Part shown: positions 1 through 7,414 of the stretch, in pieces
Numbering within the stretch: position 1 is the stretch's first letter
Layout: the number at the start of each line of letters is the position of its first letter
Translations under genes and position numbers: made by a program
The notes under the pieces: model-generated
Databases searched by the model: none
The model's input: the letters and a program-made list of their open reading frames with translations, nothing else
Told to the model about the DNA's origin: nothing
Source: Dactylosporangium fulvum
Lineage (GTDB): Bacteria > Actinomycetota > Actinomycetes > Mycobacteriales > Micromonosporaceae
Assembly: GCF_025137375.1 (NCBI RefSeq)
Contig: NZ_CP073720.1
Span: forward strand, 7,340,501-7,404,500
Length of the DNA: 64,000 bases
Direction of reading: 5' to 3'

Positions 1-274
1 CCATGCCCAGCTGGCGGTCCTCGGGCTTGAGGTTGACGCCCCGCGCCTTGTCGTAGAGCACCTTGTCACCGACCGTGATCGTCCCACCCGTCGGTGTGAC
101 CAGGCCCGCGATCGTGTTGAGGATCGTGCTCTTGCCACAGCCGCTCGGCCCGAGGAGCACCCCAAACGCGCCCGAGGCGATCTCGATGTCGACGCCGTTG
201 ACGGCGACGACCGGATCGTGCTTCCTGGCGGCGTACGCGACTTCGAGTCCCCGAATGCGGACCGGCTGACTCAT
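1..274 (-). CDS. ABC transporter ATP-binding protein (3' part missing)
   Basis: Partial gene running off the left edge; the visible 91 residues are the N-terminus. It is a nucleotide-binding subunit that would hydrolyse ATP at the cytoplasmic face of an ABC transporter. The Walker A loop GPSGCGKST is clear at about residues 43-51, followed by the usual hydrophobic helix and beta-hairpin. The ATG at 274 is preceded by AAGGAG. The Q-loop, signature and Walker B motifs lie outside the window. The substrate cannot be told from this part; sugar, iron or polyamine importers all have similar N-termini. It reads away from the rest of the window and need not serve the permeases at 5424-7177. Confidence 0.85.
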   Translation of the reverse strand, partial: MSQPVRIRGLEVAYAARKHDPVVAVNGVDIEIASGAFGVLLGPSGCGKSTILNTIAGLVTPTGGTITVGDKVLYDKARGVNLKPEDRQLGM

Positions 275-334
275 CGACACTCCTTGTCTCCGGCGCTTGA
301 CACGGCATCGCCGCCTGCTACCTCCCGACGGAGT

Positions 335-349
335 TAGTGGCAACCACTA
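335..349. promoter_or_regulatory. Palindrome upstream of ABC ATPase gene, probable operator
   Basis: Perfect inverted repeat TAGTGG-CAA-CCACTA, 61 bp upstream of the ATPase start on the minus strand, where a repressor of the TetR or GntR type would bind. A second small inverted repeat (TACTA-ATGG-TAGTA) lies at 445-458. Apart from these, the stretch 275-644 shows no convincing gene. Confidence 0.4.
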
Positions 350-644
350 TAGGGTCGGCTCACACGCGGGTCAACGACCTGGCGACCGTAAAGCCCGGCT
401 GACCTGGACATCCGATGCACGCGACCTATTCGGCGTGAATGACCTACTAATGGTAGTACTACGGGTGCGTTACGATCCGTCGGGACAGGCGGCCGGCGGC
501 GATGAGCCGCTCAGTCGCGGAATCACCGGCTACGGCCCTGCAAGACCTTCTCGATCGCGACAGCCGTTCCGGCGTGGGCAGCTCAGGAGCGTTGTGTCGC
601 GGGCTGGGGTGGGTGATTCCGGGCCGGATGGAACCGATCGCGGC

Positions 645-1241
645 TGCTGTGCGCCTGCAGGCCAGCGCGGGGTGCTCGACGCGGCGTTCTCCCCCGACGG
701 CAGAACACTGGCCGTCCAGGTCGGCACCGAGCTGCGCCTGCTCACCGCCGGCGGCGGGAGCACGGTCGTCCCGCTGCCGGGCAGGCACCGGCTCGGCGGG
801 CCGGCCGCCTGGTCGCCCGACGGCAGCCGGCTCGCGCTCTGTCGGATGGCCGCGGGCAGCCCGTCCTGGGCCGCCGGATATTGGGCGCCGGACGGGCTGG
901 CGGTCCTCGACCTGCCCACCAGGGTGTCCACGCCGCTCGACACCAACGCGACCGCGATCCTCGGTTGGCAGGGCGCCGAACTGTTGGCAGCCAACCACGA
1001 CACGATCGTCTCGGTGCCACCGACCGGGTCGGCCCGGGTCCTCGCCCGGCTCCAGCCCGGCAACGACCACTGGATCAACACGGTGCAGTTGGCGACCGCC
1101 CGTGCCGGCGACCTTCAGGCACGCGACACCGGCGTCGATCGCGGCCCGTGGCCGTGGTGGCTGCGAGTGCTCACCGTCGGGCTGCTCATCCTCGCAGGCG
1201 GCGTCGTACTCATGGCGCTACGCCGCCGACGGGCTCATTGA
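645..1241 (+). pseudogene. Remnant of a membrane-anchored beta-propeller (PD40/TolB-like) protein
   Basis: The last about 195 codons read as beta-propeller blades with the repeat signature FSPDGRTLA, then a second blade WSPDGSRLAL, and end in one transmembrane helix (WWLRVLTVGLLILAGG) followed by an Arg-rich tail. Upstream of about position 650 the same frame gives low-complexity sequence with no family character, no signal peptide and no ribosome binding site. The gene therefore appears to have lost its 5' end. A GTG near 669 could still be used, but a propeller of this length would be incomplete. A related intact lipoprotein lies at 2654-3622. Confidence 0.5.
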
Positions 1242-1419
1242 CGCCCCGCCTCACGCAATCTTCAGTCGGGCGTTGCCGAAGTCGGCGAGGAGCATTCGAC
1301 ACGGACATCTCCGGTCGCCGCGCGCGGTGCCGCAGCCGACCCACGTGGCCTCGACGCGTTGGTCGATGGGCGGCGTGCCGCTGCCGGTGTGCCGGGTGGC
1401 AGCAGGATCGCGTCGTTCC

Positions 1420-1773
1420 TCACCGTACGATTCCGGTAGTGCACCTGGTTGTGACCGTCTGGAGGGCGTCGAGGTCTCGGCGCAGGTCGGCCACGCGCGC
1501 CTCGGCCTCAGCAACCAGCGAGTCGGCGACCCGCGCCCAGTCTTGCGCCGACGGCTTCTCGGGTAGCGCCTGAAAGATGTCGGCGATCTCCCGGACTGTC
1601 AGCCCGACTCGCTGAGCGAGTCGGGCGAACCGGATGCGACAAGCGGCGTTCTCGTCGAACCGACGCTGGTTCCCGGTGGTTCGGCGCGCTTGGATCAGAC
1701 CTTGCTCTTCGTAGAAGCGCACCGCGGACGGAGCGACGTGGCTCGCGTGTGCAACGTCTTTGACGGTGAGCAT
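1420..1773 (-). CDS. MerR-family transcriptional regulator
   Basis: 117 residues. The N-terminal winged helix-turn-helix carries the family hallmark VRFYEEQGL (about residues 18-26) and the second-wing RRFDENAACRI; the rest is the dimerisation coiled coil. Only one Cys remains near the C-terminus, so the SoxR-type [2Fe-2S] cluster loop is absent and the effector is unknown. Proteins of this kind usually twist a promoter with an overlong 19-bp spacer. Such a site exists at 1831-1861, facing a truncated flavin reductase. MerR regulators paired with a divergent NAD(P)H-dependent reductase are common in actinomycetes. Confidence 0.85.
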   Translation of the reverse strand: MLTVKDVAHASHVAPSAVRFYEEQGLIQARRTTGNQRRFDENAACRIRFARLAQRVGLTVREIADIFQALPEKPSAQDWARVADSLVAEAEARVADLRRDLDALQTVTTRCTTGIVR

Positions 1774-1830
1774 GAAGACGGCGGGGCCTGCGTTGTGGTG
1801 GTCATGTTCCTAACATGCTGCAACGCGCTC

Positions 1831-1861
1831 TTGACTTCAACCTTCCTTGAACGTCCAGCAT
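1831..1861 (+). promoter_or_regulatory. MerR-type promoter/operator with 19-bp spacer
   Basis: TTGACT (1831-1836), a 19-bp spacer and CAGCAT (1856-1861). The spacer contains the dyad TTCAA-CCTTCC-TTGAA (1836-1851), laid out like the SoxR box (half-sites separated by 6 bp). This is the long-spacer geometry MerR proteins act on, and the MerR gene starts 58 bp away on the other strand. The promoter points at the reductase remnant. Confidence 0.6.
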
Positions 1862-1872
1862 CAGCTGTATGC

Positions 1873-2160
1873 AGATCCCAGTGGCGCGCGAAGCCGGTCG
1901 GCTTCGTCTCCTACGGCGGACGATCGGGCGGCGTGCGCGCGGTCGAAGCCCTTCGGCTGGTGCTTGCCGAGATGCATGCCGTCACCATTCGGAGCACCGT
2001 CAGCTTCCCGATGGTCTGGGAAACCTTCGGAGATGGCGGTCGGCCGGTCAACGAAGAAGAGCCCGCAGCGGCGGCGCAGGCGCTGCTGGACCAGCTCGCC
2101 TGGTGGGCGACGGCCTTGCTCCAAGCTCGCAACAGATCGCCCTACCCGGCGCACGCATGA
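1873..2160 (+). pseudogene. C-terminal fragment of an NAD(P)H-dependent FMN reductase
   Basis: About 95 codons match the last third of NADPH-dependent FMN reductases: GFVSYGGRSGG (the flavin-contacting glycine loop), then RAVEALRLVLAEMHA, then TVSFPMVWE and a typical helical end. The N-terminal half, including the phosphate-binding loop, is missing. The MerR-type promoter sits directly before the fragment, so a deletion has fused promoter to gene tail. An ATG at 1869 is out of frame with the reductase reading. The stop codon overlaps a possible ATG at 2157 of the next gene. Confidence 0.6.
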
Positions 2161-2186
2161 TTCCGAACGATATCGAAGGAGCAATG

Positions 2187-2651
2187 ATGGCCCTCCCGAT
2201 GCAGGCCGACGCCAGCCAGGTGGCCGCGTACTGGACGCGGCTGGCGTACGAGTCCATCATCCGGTTCACCCGTGACGAGCAGGCCAAGCGCGGCTTCACT
2301 CAGCCGCAGTTCTGGATCCTGCGCCACCTGTCCCGTCACGACCTCGCACCTGATGACGGCGCAGCAATGACCATTCCCCAGCTTCAGCAAGCCATGACGG
2401 AGTACATTCGCCCCGACGACGACCTCGCGAGCGAAGCCAAGGTGCTCCTCGGCCGCGGATGGATCCACGCAGATCACGACGGCTACCTACGACTCACCGA
2501 CGCCGGCGAGGCAGCTCGCCTCCAGATGAAGCAGTCCGCTCCCGAGATCCGGTCGCTGATCCACCGAGATATTGATGACGCCGACTACGTCGCGGCGCTG
2601 AGAGTGCTGTACAAACTTATCGCCAACACCACCCCGGTGCCGGAGAGGTGA
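2187..2651 (+). CDS. MarR-family winged-helix regulator
   Basis: 154 residues from the ATG at 2187, chosen because AAGGAG lies 5 nt upstream; in-frame ATGs at 2184 and 2157 are alternatives. The sequence has a helical N-terminus (AAYWTRLAYESIIRF), a winged-helix core with TQPQFWILRHLSR, and a wing around GYLRLTDAGEAA, as in MarR proteins, which bind DNA as dimers and usually repress nearby efflux or oxidoreductase genes. The likely former partner is the truncated reductase just upstream. It ends 2 nt before the convergent lipoprotein gene. Confidence 0.75.
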   Translation: MALPMQADASQVAAYWTRLAYESIIRFTRDEQAKRGFTQPQFWILRHLSRHDLAPDDGAAMTIPQLQQAMTEYIRPDDDLASEAKVLLGRGWIHADHDGYLRLTDAGEAARLQMKQSAPEIRSLIHRDIDDADYVAALRVLYKLIANTTPVPER

Positions 2652-2653
2652 CG

Positions 2654-3622
2654 TCAGGGCACCTGGACGAACTTGATCGACGTACCGTCGCTGCTGTACG
2701 CGATGGTCCGCCCGTCGGGCGAGAACGCCGCATCGCCGACCCACCCCTTGGTGGTCACCTGGCGGGTCGCGCCACTCGCGGTGTCCATCACCGACAACCC
2801 GTCCTCGTCGCCGCTGTGAATAAGCGCGACCTTCGACCCGTCCGGTGACACGGCGATGTGCGTGACGCCGCGCAGGAGGGGGCCGATCAGGCTAACGGTG
2901 TCGCCGGCAGCGTCGAGGAAACCTACTTTCCAGTAATACAACATCGACAGCGGGGCATTTACGCCGCCCGGGCCGGGCTGTGTGGACACCAGCATCGCGA
3001 CCGTCCGCCCGTCGGCGGTCAGCGCCGGCGACACGGCCCGCCCCGTGCCGGGGCAACCCTGGTTCCCGCCATCACGCGCGCTCATGCCGTAGGCCTCGGA
3101 CAGCCGCCACTCGCCGCCCAGCGACGCCACACGCGCGCCGGTATCGTGCACCGCGCCGTCGCTGAATCGCAGCACCGAGGCGCAGTTGCCGTCGTGCTGT
3201 GCCACGTATCCCCGCAATCCGCTCGCGTCCAGCGTCACGCCGCGGACGTCTTCGGCGCTCAGCCGGATCGAGGCAACCCGCGTCCGCAGATCCATGGTGT
3301 AGAGCTGATCCGTCGACAGTGGGCACCACAAACCCACCGCCAGCCCAGTGGCACCGAACGCTTGCAGCACGTCCACGGACGCCGTGTCCGACCCGCACGC
3401 ACCCGGGAAGGTCGGTACGAATGCCTCGGCACGCTGGCCCTGCCGTACGCGCCACACCTCCCCGACCGCCTCGCCCACGTTGTGCACGAAGTACACGTAT
3501 CCGTCCGGCGACCAGGTCAACGCTGAGACGGACGCGTGTTCTGTCAGCAGCCCGCAGCCCTGCAGCAGCGCCAGTGCGGCCCCGACCACCGCGGCCGTCG
3601 CCGCACCGATCAGCCGCCGCAT
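2654..3622 (-). CDS. TolB-like beta-propeller lipoprotein
   Basis: 322 residues from the ATG at 3622, which has GAGGAAGG upstream; a GTG at 3649 is a weaker alternative. The N-terminus is an Arg-Arg signal peptide with hydrophobic core and a lipobox ending LLQGC (lipidated Cys about residue 23), so the protein should be anchored outside the membrane. The rest has propeller blades with repeated SPDG motifs (LTWSPDGYVYF, VSPDGSKVALI, FSPDGRTIAY). Such proteins are usually binding or scaffold modules; no catalytic motif is seen. It is convergent with the MarR gene and divergent from the sugar ABC operon. Confidence 0.75.
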   Translation of the reverse strand: MRRLIGAATAAVVGAALALLQGCGLLTEHASVSALTWSPDGYVYFVHNVGEAVGEVWRVRQGQRAEAFVPTFPGACGSDTASVDVLQAFGATGLAVGLWCPLSTDQLYTMDLRTRVASIRLSAEDVRGVTLDASGLRGYVAQHDGNCASVLRFSDGAVHDTGARVASLGGEWRLSEAYGMSARDGGNQGCPGTGRAVSPALTADGRTVAMLVSTQPGPGGVNAPLSMLYYWKVGFLDAAGDTVSLIGPLLRGVTHIAVSPDGSKVALIHSGDEDGLSVMDTASGATRQVTTKGWVGDAAFSPDGRTIAYSSDGTSIKFVQVP

Positions 3623-3760
3623 GGCATCGACGCCCTTCCTCGTACGCACTCTGCCTCACCGCGTGCCGGTAGGGCCTTCACGACGATTTGTCGCACGTGG
3701 CGACCCCTATGACCTGCATCACGGGTGGGTAACGAAGGCCGCAATGACCGCCGGCGAGTC

Positions 3761-3808
3761 TTGACAGCCCGATTATGGAACACCAATCTGGTCGCCTGGA
3801 CAGACCAG
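3761..3808 (+). promoter_or_regulatory. Promoter and operator of the sugar ABC operon
   Basis: TTGACA at 3761-3766, 17-bp spacer, CAATCT at 3784-3789. The -10 overlaps an inverted repeat CTGGTC-N9-GACCAG at 3788-3808, an arrangement that would let a repressor block RNA polymerase. The same layout recurs at 61786-61834 beside a HutC-type regulator. The remainder of 3650-4015 holds no gene that I can support. Confidence 0.6.
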
Positions 3809-4015
3809 TTACTGCTTCGAAGTGACAACCCGAGGCGGCGAAGGATCGGTTCACGTCTCCACCGCGCCGTTGATGTCCACCGCCCGAAGGTTCCGCCCGC
3901 GCTCCGACGTCCCGTCCAGACCACCTAGTCCCTGCGATTCCGACCCCCGCTCCGCGGGGTGCAGCACTAGCGAGCACGGCCAGCCGGCCGCGCCGATTAG
4001 AGAAGGAACCCGCAA

Positions 4016-5386
4016 ATGCCCGATCGACACGCCAAAGGGCGCCGCGCCCGGTTAACTGCCGCCTTACTGGCCACCGCTGTCGCAGTCGCTGTCACCGCCT
4101 CCGCCTGTTCGTCCTCGCCGGATGACAAGGGCTCCGACGGCGGCACTCTGGTCGTGCAGAGCGGCCTGGCCAACTCGCCGGGCATCCTGGCCGTCTACGA
4201 GAAGCTGAACAAGCAGTTCGAGGACGAGAATCCGGGCGTAAAGGTCGAGTTTACCGCGAAGAGCTTCGACGACCTGGCCTCCCTCGCCAAGCTTCAGCTC
4301 TCCGGCACCAACCCGCCGGATGTTACGCAGGTCAACCGGGGCTACCAGGCCTTGGGCGCCTTCGTCAAGGGCGGCCTGCTGACCAACATGGACGACTACG
4401 CCAAGAAGCACGGATGGGACACCCGCCAGACCGCCTCCCAGCTTCAGCTCAACCGGTTCAGCACGGACGGGAAGCTGATGGGTGAGGGCCCGCTGTGGGG
4501 TATGTCAGCCACCACGGCATGGATCGGCCTGCTCATGAACACGGAGATCGCCGAGAAGCTGGGCATCACCGAGGCGCCGAAGACCATCGCGGAGCTCGAA
4601 GAGCAGATGCAGCGTGCCAAGGCGGCCGGGGAGATTCCGATGCAGTTCGGATCGGCCAGCGGCGAACTGGCCGCATGGCTGCTCAGCGAGCTGCTGCTGG
4701 CCCACGGCGGTCCGCAGGCCGTGCAGGACCTGGTCTTCCACCGCGCGAACGCGACCTTCACGTCCGAGAGCGCGGTCTGGGCCGCCAAGACCATGAAGTC
4801 CTGGGGCGACAAGGGCTACTTCGCGCCGGACTGGACGGCGTACAAGACCGACCAGGTTCTCGCCAACTTCATCTCCGGCAAGGGCCTGTTCTCCCTGACC
4901 AGCTCCCGCTTCACTCCGCTCAAAGGCACGCCGGAGCAGACCAAGAAGCTTCGGATGGTGTTCTTCCCGTCGGTGTCCGGGAAGGGAATCGCGGCCGTCG
5001 GTGCCGGCGACATTCCATGGACCATCCCGGTAAAGGCGAAGAAGAAGGACCTGTCGGCCAAGTACATCGACTTCGTCACCAGCCAGAAGGCAGCCGAGCA
5101 GTTCCTGGCCGGTGGCGCCATCCCGTCGAAGCCGCCGGCGGACGCTGACACCGCGATCAACTCAGCGAACCTGCCGGTCCCGTCACAGGACGCGCTGCGT
5201 AACGGCCTCAAGCTGGTGGGCGAGGGCACACCCGTGCCGTACGTCGACTGGGGCGCGCCGGAGCTGTACCCAACCATCTCCCGCACATTCGACCAGCTCA
5301 TGTCCGGCGCCCTCAGCGTCGACGGTTTGCTGGCGGAACTGCAGAAGTCCTACGGCCCGTTCGTGGAATCGCTGGCGAAGGGCTGA
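4016..5386 (+). CDS. Sugar ABC transporter substrate-binding lipoprotein
   Basis: 456 residues, family 1 extracellular solute-binding protein. A signal peptide with lipobox VTASAC gives a lipidated Cys near residue 31. Mature features of the maltose-binding-protein fold follow: IAVYEKLNKQFEDENPGVKVEF, DVTQVNRGYQALG, and IPWTIPVKAKKKDLSAKYIDF in the C-lobe. Its role is to bind an oligosaccharide or sugar outside the cell and hand it to the two permeases that follow. AGAAGGA precedes the ATG. It is the first gene of a three-gene operon; no ATPase is encoded in it, as is usual for systems sharing an MsmK-type ATPase. Confidence 0.9.
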   Translation: MPDRHAKGRRARLTAALLATAVAVAVTASACSSSPDDKGSDGGTLVVQSGLANSPGILAVYEKLNKQFEDENPGVKVEFTAKSFDDLASLAKLQLSGTNPPDVTQVNRGYQALGAFVKGGLLTNMDDYAKKHGWDTRQTASQLQLNRFSTDGKLMGEGPLWGMSATTAWIGLLMNTEIAEKLGITEAPKTIAELEEQMQRAKAAGEIPMQFGSASGELAAWLLSELLLAHGGPQAVQDLVFHRANATFTSESAVWAAKTMKSWGDKGYFAPDWTAYKTDQVLANFISGKGLFSLTSSRFTPLKGTPEQTKKLRMVFFPSVSGKGIAAVGAGDIPWTIPVKAKKKDLSAKYIDFVTSQKAAEQFLAGGAIPSKPPADADTAINSANLPVPSQDALRNGLKLVGEGTPVPYVDWGAPELYPTISRTFDQLMSGALSVDGLLAELQKSYGPFVESLAKG

Positions 5387-5423
5387 CCGGCATGTTCCAC
5401 CCGCTCGCAAAGGCGGCAGGCTC

Positions 5424-6356
5424 TTGGCGTCGAGACTGACGGTGACCTCCCGCCCCGTTCAACCGAACGGGGCGGGAGTCGCCGCTCGCAAGCAGCGCAG
5501 GTTCACGACCCTCGTCGGCTTCGGGTACCTGGCACCCGCGTTGATCTTCTACGGCCTGTTCCTGATCCTGCCTTTCCTGCACAGCGTCTATCTGTCGTTC
5601 TGCGCATGGGACGGCATCAGCCCGGCGCGCTGGGTCGGTCTGGACAACTACCGAACCATCCTGCAGGACTCGCAAAACCGCGTCGCGTTCGGGCACGCGT
5701 TCGTGCTGATCGGCTTCTACGCGCTCCTCACCACGGCCTTGGCCCTGGTGCTGGTGGGCATCATCGGCAGCACGCGGATCCGGGGGCTGACCGTTTTCCG
5801 GGCGGCGCTGTTCCTGCCGTACGTCATCGCCCCGGTGGTGACCGGTGTCGCCTGGCGCTGGCTGCTGGCCCCGGAAGGCCCGATCAACTCGCTGCTGCGG
5901 GCGGTCGGCCTCGGCGACTGGGCCCGCGGCTGGCTGGGCGACTTCACCTGGGCGCTGCCCGCGGTCGGGCTGATCGGCACCTGGATGCTCCTCGGCCTGG
6001 CCCTCGTGCTGCTCATCTCCGGTGTGCAGCGCATACCCGTGGAACTGTACGAGGCGGCCCGGATGGACGGTGCAGGCCCTGTCCGCGAGTTCTTCGCGGT
6101 GACGCTGCCCAGCATTCGCAACGAGATCACGGTCGTCACGGTGCTCGCGGTCACCGCCGCGCTGCGCAACTTCGACCTGATCTACGTGACTACCCAGGGC
6201 GGACCGGGAAGTTCCACCGAGGTGCCATCCTTCCTCGTCTATCAGAAGGCGTTCTTCGTCGGAGACCTCGGCGTCGCCTCAGCCATGGGTGTGCTCCTGA
6301 CCATGGTGATCCTCGTGCTGACAATGTTGATCCTCCGCCCCTGGAGAAAAGGATGA
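5424..6356 (+). CDS. Sugar ABC transporter permease, MalF type
   Basis: About 310 residues with six transmembrane helices. The EAA loop contacting the ATPase is EAARMDGAGPVREFF near residues 211-225. There is no ATG in this frame. I choose TTG at 5424, which has AAAGGCGG about 8 nt upstream; GTG at 5442 is the alternative. The N-terminus RKQRRFTTLVGFGYLAPALIF is typical of the family. It begins 37 nt after the binding protein gene and its stop overlaps the next start (ATGA). Confidence 0.88.
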   Translation: MASRLTVTSRPVQPNGAGVAARKQRRFTTLVGFGYLAPALIFYGLFLILPFLHSVYLSFCAWDGISPARWVGLDNYRTILQDSQNRVAFGHAFVLIGFYALLTTALALVLVGIIGSTRIRGLTVFRAALFLPYVIAPVVTGVAWRWLLAPEGPINSLLRAVGLGDWARGWLGDFTWALPAVGLIGTWMLLGLALVLLISGVQRIPVELYEAARMDGAGPVREFFAVTLPSIRNEITVVTVLAVTAALRNFDLIYVTTQGGPGSSTEVPSFLVYQKAFFVGDLGVASAMGVLLTMVILVLTMLILRPWRKG

Positions 6357-7177
6357 GAACGAGCCGGGCACACGCCCTCACCGGCCAGGTGGTCGTCACC
6401 TGCGCGGCCGCGCTCGCGGTGGTCCCCCTCATCGGCGTCGTGATCATGGCATTGGGGGAGCCCGACACCCAGGACAGCACCATCAGGTTGAGCGACTCCT
6501 TCCACTTCGGCAACTTCAAGGCCGTCTGGGACCTCGCCGACATGGGAACAGCCTTGGCGACAAGCTTCAAGGTGAGCATCACAGCGACGCTGTTGACGCT
6601 GCTGCTCTCGGTACCCGCCGGCTACGCCCTTGCCCGGTTCAAGCTCCCGCTGAGCAACGTGCTGTTCTTCATCCTCCTGGCCGGACTGATGCTGCCGAAC
6701 GAGTCGCTGATCATCCCGCTCTTCTTCGACTTCCGCGAGGTGGGGCTGGCCGACAACCTGATCGGCGTCGTCCTGGTGGAGACGGCGCTCGGCCTCCCCT
6801 TCGGATGCTTCTGGATGCGCACGTTCTTCCGGGACGCACCACACGAAATCACCGACGCCGGACGGGTCGACGGGGCCAACAGCTTCGTCATCCTGGTACG
6901 CCTGCTGCTGCCGATGGCAATGCCGCAACTGTTGGCGCTGATCGTCCTGTCATTCGTCTGGACCTGGAACGATCTTCTGGTGCCGCTCGTCATGCTCTCT
7001 GGCGGTCGCGAAATGACGGCACCGATGTCATTGGCCATCTTCCAGGGCCAGTACACGACCGACTACACCTACCTGTCCGCCGGCGCCATCCTGACCGCCC
7101 TCCCCGTCATTGCCGTGTACCTCGTGCTGCAGCGGTCGTTCGCCCACGGGATCACATCAGGCGCGATGAAGGGGTAG
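6353..7177 (+). CDS. Sugar ABC transporter permease, MalG type
   Basis: 274 residues, six membrane helices, EAA-loop variant DAGRVDGANSFVILVRLLLP, and the family-typical C-terminal end FAHGITSGAMKG. ATG at 6353 overlaps the previous stop by 4 nt and is preceded by GAGAAAAGG, so translation is probably coupled. It forms the membrane channel with the upstream permease. The operon ends here, before mobile-element debris. Confidence 0.9.
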   Translation: MRTSRAHALTGQVVVTCAAALAVVPLIGVVIMALGEPDTQDSTIRLSDSFHFGNFKAVWDLADMGTALATSFKVSITATLLTLLLSVPAGYALARFKLPLSNVLFFILLAGLMLPNESLIIPLFFDFREVGLADNLIGVVLVETALGLPFGCFWMRTFFRDAPHEITDAGRVDGANSFVILVRLLLPMAMPQLLALIVLSFVWTWNDLLVPLVMLSGGREMTAPMSLAIFQGQYTTDYTYLSAGAILTALPVIAVYLVLQRSFAHGITSGAMKG

Positions 7178-7232
7178 TCACTCGGCCTCGGCCCTTCGTC
7201 AAGGGCTGTCCGCCTGGTGGACCAATAGCGAA

Positions 7233-7301
7233 CAGGTGCCTTCTGAACTGGGAGGATAGGACTTGCCGAGGGTCGTATCCATCCCGGTCGGAAGGCACCT
7301 G
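7233..7301. repeat. Inverted repeat at the edge of the NRPS cluster
   Basis: Perfect 11-bp inverted repeat, CAGGTGCCTTC (7233-7243) and GAAGGCACCTG (7291-7301), enclosing 47 bp. It could be a terminator for the ABC operon or an end of the decayed insertion element whose transposase scrap follows. There is no U-tract. Confidence 0.5.
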
Positions 7302-7317
7302 CTGGGTGCGCCATGCC

Positions 7318-7411
7318 CCGGTTGACCTTGACGTAGGTCGACATAGGTCTCGTCAACGAACCATTGCGCGTCCGGGCGGCGCAGCGTCAGCGGCTGGAAG
7401 CGGTGGCCGCG
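7318..7411 (-). mobile_element. Transposase fragment (IS6-like DDE region)
   Basis: The minus strand encodes about 30 residues containing RRPDAQWFVDETYVDLRQG, resembling the first catalytic Asp region of IS6-family transposases (W.VDETY). The reading ends on both sides without the other two acidic residues. It is a remnant lying immediately 3' of the radical SAM gene, i.e. at the left border of the NRPS cluster. The IS6 assignment rests on this one motif. Confidence 0.5.
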
Positions 7412-7414
7412 GGA

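Noticed and set aside
1869..2651. One 260-codon protein spanning 1869-2651
   Set aside because: Only the part from about 2157/2187 has MarR character; the first 95 codons are an out-of-frame reading of the reductase remnant.
5112..5423. Longer start for the MalF-type permease
   Set aside because: The extra 104 codons are an out-of-frame reading of the binding-protein gene.
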